A DNA stretch of 64,000 nt, taken from positions 1 to 64,000 of the forward strand of contig NZ_ACCD01000015.1 of assembly GCF_000173775.1 (NCBI RefSeq), in the 5' to 3' direction. Shown here in pieces: positions 8,638 to 17,797 of this stretch. The notes beneath the pieces are model-generated. The model did no database searches and had not been told where the DNA came from. It saw only the letters and a program-made list of their open reading frames with translations. Positions within the stretch are counted from its first letter, which is position 1. Each line of letters starts with the position of its first letter. Origin of the DNA: Yersinia rohdei ATCC 43380. GTDB lineage: Bacteria; Pseudomonadota; Gammaproteobacteria; Enterobacterales; Enterobacteriaceae. Position numbers and translations under genes: made by a program.

Positions 8638-10278
8638 ATGGCGAAGCAATCAACTCACCGCACCGCTGCGGAAGTTAAAGAATCTTGGGTGCCGATGATA
8701 ACCATCGCATTGGCCCAGATTCTAATGTCATTTAACGTCGCCTCACTGCCTGTGGCCTTGGGCGGGATGGTAAAGAGTTTTAATGTTCCACCGACCACGA
8801 TTGCCACCGCCATTGTGATGTATTCACTGTCTGTTGCTGGCTTTGTGATGTTGGGTGCCAAACTTAACCAACGTTTTGGGCCGCTGGTGGTCTTTCGCAG
8901 TACTGTTTTGCTGTTTGGTATCGCGCAGGTCATGATGACGTTCAGCCCAAATGTCACCGTGATGATAAGTGCTCAGGCGCTAAGTGGTTTGGCAGGGGCG
9001 GCCTTGGTGCCCGCCTTGGTTGCATTGATTGCTGAAAACTATCGTGGAACACAGCAGGCCACGGCGCTTGGTGCTTTGGGTTCTGCCCGCGCCGGTGCGG
9101 GTGTGGCGGCGTTCCTGATTGGTGGCGCCTTGGGTACCTATATCGGTTGGCGTCCGGCATTCGGTATCTTGATTGTATTATCTGTCATTATCTTTGTGTT
9201 GAGCTTTAGGTTGAAATCTGACCAGGGTCGTCCAGAAGTCAGCATTGATGTGATGGGGGTGATTCTGGCCGCGTCGGCAATAATTTTACTCTCATTTGGG
9301 TTTAATAACTTGAACCGCTGGGGCTTTGGTCTGGCGCGCGATGGTGCCCCTTTTGATCTGTTGGGCTTCTCTCCCGCGCCCTTTATGATTGTACTGGGTA
9401 TCGTGTTGGGGCAGGCGTTTGTGGTATGGACACGTCGTCGCCAGGAGCAAGGGAAAACCCCGTTGCTGGCGCTGGAAGTCATGACGTCCCCCACTGAAAA
9501 AGCAGCCGTATTTGCAATGTTTGCCGTGGTTGCGCTGGAAGCAATGCTGAACTTTTCGGTGCCATTGTATATCCAGATAGTGCAGGGCAGCACGCCAATG
9601 GCGACCGCAATTGCCATGATGCCGTTTAACTTGTCGGTGTTCTTCTCCGCCATGCTGATTGTGCGTTTCTATAAGCAACTGACACCGCGTAAAATTGGCC
9701 GTTATGGTTTTATCACCTGTACCATTGCTCTGTTGTGGCTGGCATTCGTGGTGCGTAATAACTGGAGTGAGTTTGCGGTAATGTTTGGCTTGGTGGTGTT
9801 TGGTCTTGCACAGGGCGCGTTGGTTACATTGCTGTTTAACGTATTGGTGAGTGCGTCACCAAAAGAACTGGCCGGTGATGTTGGTTCGCTACGTGGCACC
9901 ACTAACAACCTGGCAAATGCGATTGGTACTGCGGTTGCCGGTGCTTTGCTGGTGGGATTGTTAAGTGCCAACGTCATACGCGGTGTGGCTGAAACCCCCA
10001 TCCTGACATCTGAAATTCAAGCGCAAGTCAATATGGATAGCATTAATTTCGTGAGCAATGATCGCCTGCAAAGTCTCTTGGCACAAACCACAGCAACGCC
10101 AGAACAGGTTGCCGAGGCAGTGCGAGTCAATGAGGAAGCGCGTCTTCGTTCATTGAAATTTGGCTTGCTGATTATGGCATTATTATCACTGTTGGCTATA
10201 TTCCCGGCAGGGCGTTTACCAGACTATCTTCCTGGTGAATTACCCGCAGATAATCTGAACAGAAAAGCCCGGAAATAA
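8638..10278 (+). CDS. MFS transporter, 14-helix (DHA2-like) type, substrate unknown
   Basis: The product has 546 residues with about 14 hydrophobic helices. A motif-A-like loop (GAKLNQRFGPL) lies between helices 2 and 3, and a glycine/alanine-rich motif C region (GSARAGAGVAAFLIGGALG) falls at about 145-165. A long periplasmic loop (about residues 455-510) precedes the last helix, as in EmrB/QacA-type exporters. An AAGGAT sequence precedes the ATG at 8638 with long spacing. It follows glsA in the same orientation, which could suggest glutamate, glutamine or a related compound as substrate, but I have no motif evidence for that. A terminator-like hairpin with TTTT follows at 10313. Confidence 0.8.
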   Translation: MAKQSTHRTAAEVKESWVPMITIALAQILMSFNVASLPVALGGMVKSFNVPPTTIATAIVMYSLSVAGFVMLGAKLNQRFGPLVVFRSTVLLFGIAQVMMTFSPNVTVMISAQALSGLAGAALVPALVALIAENYRGTQQATALGALGSARAGAGVAAFLIGGALGTYIGWRPAFGILIVLSVIIFVLSFRLKSDQGRPEVSIDVMGVILAASAIILLSFGFNNLNRWGFGLARDGAPFDLLGFSPAPFMIVLGIVLGQAFVVWTRRRQEQGKTPLLALEVMTSPTEKAAVFAMFAVVALEAMLNFSVPLYIQIVQGSTPMATAIAMMPFNLSVFFSAMLIVRFYKQLTPRKIGRYGFITCTIALLWLAFVVRNNWSEFAVMFGLVVFGLAQGALVTLLFNVLVSASPKELAGDVGSLRGTTNNLANAIGTAVAGALLVGLLSANVIRGVAETPILTSEIQAQVNMDSINFVSNDRLQSLLAQTTATPEQVAEAVRVNEEARLRSLKFGLLIMALLSLLAIFPAGRLPDYLPGELPADNLNRKARK

Positions 10279-10312
10279 ACCACTATTTATCAATAGCCGG
10301 TATTAAAAGAGG

Positions 10313-10339
10313 CGGACGGTGCATAGCGCTGTCCGTTTT
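10313..10339 (+). terminator. Terminator after the MFS gene
   Basis: CGGAC (10313) pairs with GTCCG (ending 10335); inner wobble pairs extend the stem to about 9 bp and TTTT follows. It lies 35 bases after the MFS stop and faces the convergent 10381-10908 gene. Confidence 0.6.
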
Positions 10340-10380
10340 GCATTCTAGCCCACTATTTTCCTGCGCTATCTCGCCCAACG

Positions 10381-10908
10381 TTATTGGATGGGCGCAAGCA
10401 CGCGGATGGAAGAAAACTGCAAATGATGCATAAATTCACGCAAAATAAGTAATCGCGCGGCAAATTCATTCTCTGGGGGGAGCCCTTCTGATGCTGCTGG
10501 CCTCCCCATCATCACTGCGGCTAAACGGTCAAACATGCGTTCTACGGATTCGAGTGACAACATAATTTCGGCCTTATCTGGCAAACCGGCAAGTTGGGCC
10601 AAAGTGCGGATATGGCTATCAGAAGTTATCAGTTGCGAGGTTCTATTCACCGCGGGGCTAATTCGGATCACTTCATCTTCGACCACCATAATGGCGGTTT
10701 CCATTTCATCGGCTGTTGGCGGGGTGTGTTTAAAATAGCGCAGGGCGATATTATCAAAGCCAACAGTCAGATGCTGTGCAGTGAAAGCCATGTCTGGGCC
10801 GTCAGTGACTATCGTCGTAGATTCATTACTAATATATAACAGCGTTATTAATCTGCTTTCACTGAGTGTGGCGCGAATATTTTTATATTCTTCCTGCATA
10901 TCATTCAT
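10381..10908 (-). CDS. Conserved-looking protein of unknown function (175 residues)
   Basis: I do not recognise this family. The ATG at 10908 has GGAG 8 bases upstream; a TTG codon precedes it. The protein is soluble, with no signal peptide or membrane segment and only moderately charged. It has few basic clusters and no cysteine pair or obvious catalytic motif. The C-terminal half (LPDKAEIMLSLESVERMFDRLAAVM) looks helical and amphipathic. It is transcribed toward the MFS gene and away from the iron cluster, so neither operon claims it. Codon use and the good ribosome site make it a real gene. Confidence 0.65.
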   Translation of the reverse strand: MNDMQEEYKNIRATLSESRLITLLYISNESTTIVTDGPDMAFTAQHLTVGFDNIALRYFKHTPPTADEMETAIMVVEDEVIRISPAVNRTSQLITSDSHIRTLAQLAGLPDKAEIMLSLESVERMFDRLAAVMMGRPAASEGLPPENEFAARLLILREFMHHLQFSSIRVLAPIQ

Positions 10909-11116
10909 CAAATTATCTCCTCAAAAATTATCGTTATTCATCCAAGCCCCAAGGGCGCGTCTGATAGCTCCGGTAAAATTACCTATTTTATGTTTAACCG
11001 GTGTTTGTTGGGTAAAGAACTGCGGGATGCCGCGCATTTTTAAACAAAAATTCAAAAGACTAAATATTTTTTGATACTGATCAAGACACATTTCCTTTAT
11101 TTAGTGTTAATGTAAA

Positions 11117-11131
11117 TCAATCTCATTATCA
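11117..11131. promoter_or_regulatory. Fur-box-like site upstream of the iron import cluster
   Basis: TCAATCTCATTATCA matches the 7-1-7 Fur consensus TGATAATnATTATCA at 10 of 14 fixed positions, with the right half complete. It sits 22 bases before the fetM start. That fits iron-repressed expression, but the match is moderate. Confidence 0.45.
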
Positions 11132-11152
11132 ACTTCATGTGCGTTACCCATT

Positions 11153-13075
11153 ATGCAAATTTGGCACAAACTTATCCTGTTTTGCTGCTGTTGGTGGTTA
11201 TCCAGCTCGCTCGCGTGGGCTAATCCAGAATACCAACAGTGGGTTAATGATATCCAATCCCGTCTTGATAAAACGTCTCAGCTGTACCAGCAGAAGAATA
11301 ATGATGAGGCCCGCACTATGGTGCAGATGGCCTATTTTGAAATTTTTGAGAACCTCGAAGGGCCGATTCGCATCAATATTTCGGCGCAAAAAAGTTATCA
11401 GATGGAAGCCGCTTTTGGTGAGATTCGTCGAATGATGGGTGAAGGAAAACCCCAGGCTGAAGTTGACGACAAAATTAACTGGCTAAAAAATGAGCTTGCA
11501 GCAGTGCTGCCGGTGTTGGTGGGTGGACACAAACTGACCGCCGAACAGCAGCATAGCACGTATGAAAACAGCGATATTGCTGTGTATTGGCAACAGAGTT
11601 TCAAGATTATTGATGATTTACTGGCGCAGGCTATCAGTGAGTATCAGGATGGAAAATATGCTGCTGCCAGTCAAAGTGTGCAGCAGGCGCACTATCAGGG
11701 TTTTAAAAACTCTGAAATGGAAATGTCAGTGCGGGGAAATCGCTCCTCCCAGCAGGCTGCGGCAATTAATCAGCAATTTACAGCATTAATTGCTTTAGCC
11801 AGCCAGCCAGACCAAATGACCGAAGTCGCCTATCGTGTCACTGGGTTGCTCCAAACCATTGAAGATACATTGCCGGGTTTACCAACAACTCGCGAGCAGC
11901 AGCAAGTCACCGCCAATCAACCGACAACCGCACCCATTGCCAACTCCGATGGGCAAGCCAATGCTGATTGGGGCGCAGTATCCGGGAAGATAAATCAGGC
12001 CATTAACCAGGCCATTAGTCAGTACCAGACCGGGCAATCCACACCCGCAATGCTGGCAATACAGGATGCCTATTTCGATTTGTTTGAAGCCAGTGGTATG
12101 GAGAATAAAGTCGGCTCACGTGATGCGGCGTTTAAATCAACGTTAGAAGGCCATTTCACCCGCTTGGTCAGTTTAATAAAGGCCGGACAACCCGTTGAGC
12201 AGCTACAGGCAGAAGCGCTGGCCTTGCAAAAGGACTTATCCAGTGCGGTGGAAATGCTCGGTGGCGGGGATGAAACTGATTGGAGCTTATTTATTTACAG
12301 CTTGCTTATCATTGTCCGTGAAGGGCTGGAAGCCTTACTGATTGTAGCGGCTATCGTCGCCTATCTGGTGAAAAATAATCATCAAGACAAATTACCGCTA
12401 ATTCGCCAATCCGTCGTGGTGGCACTAATTGCCAGTGTATTGACCGCCTTTGTCTTCCAATGGTTATTTGCTAATTCCGGCCAAAGCCGCGAATTACTGG
12501 AAGGTTTTACCATGATGATCGCGGTGGTGATGCTGTTTTCCATGAGCTATTGGTTGCTCTCTAAAACCGAAGCCCGTCAATGGAAAGCCTATCTTGAGGG
12601 TAAATTCTCCAAATCACTCAGTAGTGGTTCAATGGTAGGGCTGTGGCTGACCAGCTTCTTAGCGGTATACCGCGAAGGGGCAGAAACTGTCCTGTTCTAT
12701 CTGGCGCTGATGGGCGATGCCAGCACGACTAGCGGTCATTTGTCGATTTTGGCCGGTTTTGGTGTTGGCTGTGTCATCTTGCTGGTGGCTTATCTGGTGA
12801 TGCGCTTTACCGTGGTCAAATTGCCATTGAAACCCTTCTTTATGTTTACCGGTGGTTTCATGTACCTGATGGCCTTCGTGTTTGCCGGTAAAAGTGTTCT
12901 TGAATTGATTGAAGGGAAACTATTTGAGCCGACCCTGTTACCGGGGGTGCCAGAAATTAGTTGGTTGGGAATCTATCCATATTTGGAAACCCTGATTCCT
13001 CAAGGTATATTACTGCTTGCTGCGCTGGTTGCCCTTTGGGTAATGCAACGGCGCGGTCGTGCTATCCCAGCCTAA
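11153..13075 (+). CDS. fetM: FTR1-family iron permease with large periplasmic domain (FetM-like)
   Basis: The 640-residue protein has a signal peptide (residues 1-23, ending SSLAWA), a periplasmic region to about residue 375, then seven-helix FTR1 permease. The two iron-binding REGxE motifs of FTR1/EfeU permeases are present: REGLE at about 388 and REGAE at about 506. The periplasmic part contains three related copies of an AYFEIFE-like motif, at about residues 60, 178 and 304, each followed by a similar helical stretch. It therefore looks like a triplicated domain. A P19 gene follows directly, as in the Campylobacter P19 and the E. coli FetMP systems. No clear Shine-Dalgarno precedes the ATG, but the signal peptide supports it. 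Confidence 0.87.
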   Translation: MQIWHKLILFCCCWWLSSSLAWANPEYQQWVNDIQSRLDKTSQLYQQKNNDEARTMVQMAYFEIFENLEGPIRINISAQKSYQMEAAFGEIRRMMGEGKPQAEVDDKINWLKNELAAVLPVLVGGHKLTAEQQHSTYENSDIAVYWQQSFKIIDDLLAQAISEYQDGKYAAASQSVQQAHYQGFKNSEMEMSVRGNRSSQQAAAINQQFTALIALASQPDQMTEVAYRVTGLLQTIEDTLPGLPTTREQQQVTANQPTTAPIANSDGQANADWGAVSGKINQAINQAISQYQTGQSTPAMLAIQDAYFDLFEASGMENKVGSRDAAFKSTLEGHFTRLVSLIKAGQPVEQLQAEALALQKDLSSAVEMLGGGDETDWSLFIYSLLIIVREGLEALLIVAAIVAYLVKNNHQDKLPLIRQSVVVALIASVLTAFVFQWLFANSGQSRELLEGFTMMIAVVMLFSMSYWLLSKTEARQWKAYLEGKFSKSLSSGSMVGLWLTSFLAVYREGAETVLFYLALMGDASTTSGHLSILAGFGVGCVILLVAYLVMRFTVVKLPLKPFFMFTGGFMYLMAFVFAGKSVLELIEGKLFEPTLLPGVPEISWLGIYPYLETLIPQGILLLAALVALWVMQRRGRAIPA

Positions 13076-13143
13076 GGGGCCGGCCTGGTGCCGGCGTAAA
13101 TAACGACAATATACTTATCATTTGATACCAGAGGGTGTGCTAC

Positions 13144-13671
13144 ATGACCATGAATAAAACGATTATTGCCAGCAGCATTATTGCCAGTATTTTTGCAGCA
13201 CCAGCTGCTTTTGCCTTTAAAGAGTATCCAGCCGGCGAGCCTATCAAAATTAATGATATGGAAATTGCAGCAGTTTACTTACAGCCGATTGATATGGAAC
13301 CCCGCGGAATGGGTTTGCCAGCGGCAAAAGCTGACATCCATTTGGAAGCTGATATTCATGCTACTGAAGGCAATAAAAATGGTTTCGGTGCCGGTGAATG
13401 GATGCCATACCTGACTATCGCCTATACCTTGGTGAATACCGATACTGGCGCTAAACAAGAAGGCACATTCATGCCTATGGTGGCCAGCGACGGCCCACAC
13501 TACGGCGCCAACATTAAAATGATGGGCGTGGGTAATTATAAAGTTACTTATCATATTAGCGAGCCATCCAAAGCGGGTTTGCATCGCCATACCGACAGCG
13601 AAACAGGTGTTGGCCGCTGGTGGAAACCTTTTGACGTGAGTTACGATTTTAAATATACCGGCTTGAACTGA
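13144..13671 (+). CDS. fetP: P19-family periplasmic iron/copper-binding protein (FetP-like)
   Basis: The start is chosen at ATG 13144, 8 bases after GAGGG; a GTG at 13135 overlaps that ribosome site. The 175-residue product has a signal peptide ending APAAFAF and a mature beta-sandwich typical of the P19/Tpd family. Candidate metal ligands of the family are visible: the Met and His in PRGMGLPAAKADIHLEADIHA, the GPHYGAN segment and HRHTDSETGV. P19 binds copper and helps deliver iron to the FTR1 permease. It lies 60 bases after fetM, and a hairpin follows it. Confidence 0.88.
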   Translation: MTMNKTIIASSIIASIFAAPAAFAFKEYPAGEPIKINDMEIAAVYLQPIDMEPRGMGLPAAKADIHLEADIHATEGNKNGFGAGEWMPYLTIAYTLVNTDTGAKQEGTFMPMVASDGPHYGANIKMMGVGNYKVTYHISEPSKAGLHRHTDSETGVGRWWKPFDVSYDFKYTGLN

Positions 13672-13678
13672 TAACGAT

Positions 13679-13717
13679 AACCGCGATGGCACAAACAGTT
13701 ATCGCGGTTCTTCTTTA
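13679..13717 (+). terminator. Hairpin after fetP
   Basis: The arms AACCGCGAT (13679-13687) and ATCGCGGTT (13701-13709) form a perfect 9-bp stem followed by CTTCTTTA. It could end part of the fetMP transcript and so set a higher level for fetMP than for the downstream genes. Confidence 0.55.
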
Positions 13718-13948
13718 TGCTGAACGGTCAGAGAATTGTTGTTATCAATTCCGGCAAAAATATTGCGGCTGTCAGTAGAAAATTGTGAGTAAAACAGTAT
13801 GGCCAATAGGTTGAGTGGCAATTAAGTCACACGCGAGCAAGCCCCGCCAGTCGAATAAAGAGTCAGTTGATTGGGAGGCGCGCGACGAGGTGAATAGCAT
13901 TGCAATTTCAAGCTAGAGGTATCCTGATTTTTTTACCAAGGTGTGCTA

Positions 13949-15352
13949 ATGAGTTATTTTTTTGTTTCCGTACTACAAGCCTTTTTACCTGTGGCGTTGC
14001 TGCTGGGGCTAAGTTGGGTTGTTCGACCCGCTCCTGCACTAAATCGGGTGGTATGGATAACAATAATCATGGCCGTCGTGGGGATTTGGGCTGGAACCCA
14101 TTACCCTAAATCTCAGCAATTGCAGCTAGTGCTGGCGGTTGTCCAACTTCTCGCACTGGTGTTATTTCTCATTAGTCAGTTAACTTTCCGTCGGCCACTA
14201 GGTTATCTCTGGCAGGCGTTATTGGTATTGGGTGCCGCTTTCCATTGGGGCAATAACCCGAATCTGGGTGCCTTTAGCAATACACATGTTATCAATACCG
14301 ATTTGCTACTCAATCTGGCGGCCATCGTCATCGCCTTCACTTGGGTCGTTTTCTGCGCGGTACTGCTGTTAATGATGGTTAGGCAATTACCGCGTTGTCG
14401 CTGGCCACTGCTGATACTGCTTACGGCATTGTTAATTTTGCCGCTCAGTGGCGATGCGATTTTATTGTTGATGAAGTTACAGGTCATGCCGTTAACCAAG
14501 TCACTCCTCAGTTATGTGGCGTTAGTGACCAATGGGCATGCTTGGCTAAACTACATTTGTGCGCTGCTATTGGCATTGACCACTCTGTGCTATTTGTGGC
14601 GGCTGCGTTATGCGAACAAAACTGTCCGCGACAATAACGATCCCATTCCCCAGCGCAAAGCACTCGCGATTTACCGCAATGTCCGCCGAATTTGGTTTTT
14701 CTCCTTACTGGCTTGGGTGGTGGTGGTGGGCGCTCAGCTGTACTGGGATAAAATCGCTTCTCAACCCCCGCAATTATCTGAAGCGTTGCCCGTCACCATA
14801 GCCGCTGACGGTTTAGTCCATATTCCGGTTGAGCAAGTCCGCGATGGCAAACTACACCGTTTTGTGTGGGTGGCGGATGATGGCAAAGCGGTACGTTTCT
14901 TTATCATCAACCGTTATCCGGATCGGTTGCGTCTGAGTGCTGTCTTTGATGCTTGCTTATTATGCGGTGACCAAGGGTATGTGATGCAAGGGAATCAGGT
15001 TATTTGTGTTGCTTGTGCGGTGCACATTTTCATCCCGTCGATTGGCAAAGCAGGTGGGTGTAATCCCATCCCATTAGAAGACTGGAAAAGTGATGATAAA
15101 GAGTTAGTTATTCCCAAAGCTTCTCTTGAGGCGGGTGTGAATTATTTCACCACAATCGTTACTTTAGATGTAGTTGATCCGGTTGATAACACTCACTTGA
15201 CCAACCAAAAAGCCGAATACAAATTCAGTTATGGCGACAAAACGTATTTCTTCTCATCTGAGGCGAATTACAACCGTTTTCGCGAAAATCCGGCACACTT
15301 TGTCACCCCAGTTAGTGATGCTGAAGACAGTGATTCGCAGGAGAACCGATAA
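13949..15352 (+). CDS. DUF2318 membrane protein with CxxC pairs and a degenerate YHS tail
   Basis: The ATG at 13949 follows AAGGTG; a GTG lies 6 bases earlier. The product has 467 residues: about eight membrane helices to residue 270, then a soluble periplasmic DUF2318-type part with two cysteine pairs, CLLC and CVAC, at about residues 334-355 that probably hold an Fe-S or other metal centre. The last 45 residues (from DPVDNTH to the segment FRENPAHFV) resemble a YHS metal-binding domain. The usual cysteines are replaced by Asp and Ser, however (DPVD for DPVC, FFSS for YFCS). The P19 clusters of Campylobacter carry a homologous gene at this position. The likely role is electron transfer or metal handling for iron import. 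Confidence 0.8.
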   Translation: MSYFFVSVLQAFLPVALLLGLSWVVRPAPALNRVVWITIIMAVVGIWAGTHYPKSQQLQLVLAVVQLLALVLFLISQLTFRRPLGYLWQALLVLGAAFHWGNNPNLGAFSNTHVINTDLLLNLAAIVIAFTWVVFCAVLLLMMVRQLPRCRWPLLILLTALLILPLSGDAILLLMKLQVMPLTKSLLSYVALVTNGHAWLNYICALLLALTTLCYLWRLRYANKTVRDNNDPIPQRKALAIYRNVRRIWFFSLLAWVVVVGAQLYWDKIASQPPQLSEALPVTIAADGLVHIPVEQVRDGKLHRFVWVADDGKAVRFFIINRYPDRLRLSAVFDACLLCGDQGYVMQGNQVICVACAVHIFIPSIGKAGGCNPIPLEDWKSDDKELVIPKASLEAGVNYFTTIVTLDVVDPVDNTHLTNQKAEYKFSYGDKTYFFSSEANYNRFRENPAHFVTPVSDAEDSDSQENR

Positions 15353-15354
15353 TT

Positions 15355-16647
15355 ATGCTGTGGCTCATGCTAAAGCAATCTTGGTTTCGGAATGTTCGGC
15401 GTAAATCGTTGGCGGTATTCACTGTGTTCCTGGCCGCCGGGCTGATTTCCTCACTGTTGGCCGTATCGATAGATATTGGCGATAAAATGTCCCGCGAACT
15501 TAAATCCTATGGGGCCAATATTCTGATTGAACCCGCGGGGCAGGTGGCGCTGCCATCGCTGTTTGGTGAGAAAAGTAACCCGTTAAGCGGGCAGGATTTT
15601 CTTGATCAGGCCGAATTACCGAATATTAAAGATATTTTTTGGCGTAACAATATTGTGGGTTTTGCTCCACTGCTCAGCGGTGAAACTGACATCAATGGCC
15701 ATAGTATTCCGCTATTGGGCACCTATTTTAATCAGCCAGTGGATGTACCCGATGAAGAGGATTATCACACGGGTCAGCAAATTATCAGCCCTTATTGGCA
15801 AGTGGATGGTCGCTGGCCACAAGAACCGGTCAAAGAGGGGGCGACTGACGTTCAGGGGTTATTAGGTAAGCAGTTAGCGCAACAAACTGGCTGGAAAGTC
15901 GGCGATGAGTTACGGCTCAATGGTGTTGCTGGCCCATGGACAGTGAAAATAAGTGGTGTGCTAAGCAGTGGTGGTGAAGAAGAGGGCCGCTTAGTGTTGC
16001 CGCTGGCGGCTGTGCAAACCCTGCTAGGGCTGCCGGGGAAAATTCAGGCGGTCAGGGTCTCGGCACTGACAGTACCAGAAAATGAGTTATCACGCAGAGC
16101 GCGCGATAATCTTGAAGCACTGAACGCCGAAGAATATGACCTGTGGTATTGCACCGCCTATGTATCGTCAATCGCTCATCAACTTGAAGAGGCGATTTCC
16201 GGCTCAGTGGTTCGCCCCATTTGGCAAGTGGCGGCTTCTGAAGGGGTGGTGATTGAGAAAATACAACTCTTGCTGGCAGTTGTCACTTTGGCGGCATTGA
16301 TTGCGGCTGCTATGGGGATAGCCTCATTGATGACCAGCACAATTATGGAGCGGGCAAAAGAGATTGGTTTAATGAAGGCCTTGGGCGCCAGGCAGTGGCA
16401 AATTTTGATGCTGTTCTATCTTGAGGCGGCAATCAGCGGTTTGGTTGGTGGTTTAGCCGGTTGTCTGGCGGGCTGGGGATTGGCAAAAACTATCGGTTTG
16501 ATGCTGTTTGGCTCGCCGCTGAGTTTTGCCTGGATGGTCGTGCCTTGTGTATTAGTTATCTCAGTTTTGATTGCAGTGATTGGAACGTGGTTCCCGGCCA
16601 GGCGCATTGCCCGTCTTTACCCGGTGGAGGTGCTTTATGGCCGTTAA
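15355..16647 (+). CDS. FtsX/MacB-type ABC permease of the iron cluster, first copy
   Basis: The 430-residue product has an N-terminal helix (about 20-42), a large periplasmic domain (about 45-285), and three C-terminal helices of the FtsX fold. A cytoplasmic ALGARQWQI loop lies between the first two of these, as in MacB-type permeases. A CAGGAG sequence lies 10 bases before the ATG. It starts 2 bases after the DUF2318 stop and overlaps the next permease by 11 bases, so the genes are translationally coupled. FtsX-type complexes often drive mechanical work on periplasmic partners rather than transport. Confidence 0.82.
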   Translation: MLWLMLKQSWFRNVRRKSLAVFTVFLAAGLISSLLAVSIDIGDKMSRELKSYGANILIEPAGQVALPSLFGEKSNPLSGQDFLDQAELPNIKDIFWRNNIVGFAPLLSGETDINGHSIPLLGTYFNQPVDVPDEEDYHTGQQIISPYWQVDGRWPQEPVKEGATDVQGLLGKQLAQQTGWKVGDELRLNGVAGPWTVKISGVLSSGGEEEGRLVLPLAAVQTLLGLPGKIQAVRVSALTVPENELSRRARDNLEALNAEEYDLWYCTAYVSSIAHQLEEAISGSVVRPIWQVAASEGVVIEKIQLLLAVVTLAALIAAAMGIASLMTSTIMERAKEIGLMKALGARQWQILMLFYLEAAISGLVGGLAGCLAGWGLAKTIGLMLFGSPLSFAWMVVPCVLVISVLIAVIGTWFPARRIARLYPVEVLYGR

Positions 16648-17794
16648 TCAGCAGACCGCTGCACATAAAGGCGGCGATGGTATGTTCTGGCGGTTGGTGT
16701 TTCGTGCACTGCGCTTGCGTATGCAGAGGGTCAGTGTGGTCTTTGCGGCATTAACCGTCGGGGCGGCGATTGTCACGGCGATGTCGGCGGTTTATTTTGA
16801 TATTAATGCCAAAATGAGCCATGAGTTACGCACTTTTGGTGCGAATTTTTATATTGGGCCTGGGCAGGGTAATTGGTTCGAGCAGGCGCAGTTCCAGCCA
16901 ATTATTGATGCGGCACCCAAAGGGCTAATCACGGCTTCAAGCCCTTATATTTATGGGATGGCGCGTACCGAGTTGGAAAAAGTGGTGCTGATGGGGGTGT
17001 GGTTTGAATCCCTGCAACAGCTGGTGCCTTATTGGCAAGTTACCGGTAACTGGATTGGCGTCAGTTTTGATGATCGCAATGCCATGATTGGTGTCAAACT
17101 TGCCGAGCGCTTGCATGTAAAAGTGGGCGATACCCTCACGTTGGTCAGTGGCAGTGAGCGCCAGCGCTTGCAGGTCAAAGGTATTGTGGAGGCCGGTGAT
17201 GCCACAGACAATATGTTGATCGTCAATCTGGAACTGGCGCAGAAATGGCTCAATCAACCGGGGCGAATCAGCAATGCACTACTTAGTGTCAGCAATGATG
17301 TAGGTCAGGTCGAAACTTTTGCCAGCCATCTTCGTGAGCAATATCCAAGTCTTGAAATCCGGCCTATTCGCAAGGTCTCGGCCTCTGAAGGGCAGGTTCT
17401 TGATAAGATAAAAGGTCTGATGGGGTTGGTCTCGGTGGTTATCCTCATCCTGTCATCTTTGTGCGTCAATACCACGTTAATGGCGATAGTCGGTGAGCGG
17501 TCGAAAGAATTTGCATTGCAAAAAGCGCTTGGGGCCAGTGATGCGGACATTATTCGCCAGATGCTGACCGAAACACTGATTATCTCTCTGGCGGCGGCAG
17601 TCTGTGGTGCTTTGTTGGGCTATGTGTTGGCGCAAGTATTAGGGCAGACGGTATTCAGTGCATCTATAGCTTTACGCGCGCCGGTATTGCCGTTGACATT
17701 GGTATTATCATTGCTGGTTGCAGCGGCGGCGGCCATTGTTCCCACTCGCCGGGCGATACATATTGAACCCGCTAAAGTCCTGAAAGGAGAGTAG
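16637..17794 (+). CDS. FtsX/MacB-type ABC permease of the iron cluster, second copy
   Basis: The start is chosen at ATG 16637, which has GGAGG 6 bases upstream and overlaps the previous gene by 11 bases. The 385-residue protein has the same plan as its neighbour: one N-terminal helix, a periplasmic domain of about 200 residues and three C-terminal helices with the ALGASDADI loop. The two permeases resemble each other, as in an old duplication (both carry VSASEGQ- or VAASEGV-like stretches before the second helix). They probably form a heterodimer with the ATPase downstream. Confidence 0.82.
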   Translation: MAVNQQTAAHKGGDGMFWRLVFRALRLRMQRVSVVFAALTVGAAIVTAMSAVYFDINAKMSHELRTFGANFYIGPGQGNWFEQAQFQPIIDAAPKGLITASSPYIYGMARTELEKVVLMGVWFESLQQLVPYWQVTGNWIGVSFDDRNAMIGVKLAERLHVKVGDTLTLVSGSERQRLQVKGIVEAGDATDNMLIVNLELAQKWLNQPGRISNALLSVSNDVGQVETFASHLREQYPSLEIRPIRKVSASEGQVLDKIKGLMGLVSVVILILSSLCVNTTLMAIVGERSKEFALQKALGASDADIIRQMLTETLIISLAAAVCGALLGYVLAQVLGQTVFSASIALRAPVLPLTLVLSLLVAAAAAIVPTRRAIHIEPAKVLKGE

Positions 17795-17797
17795 TAA

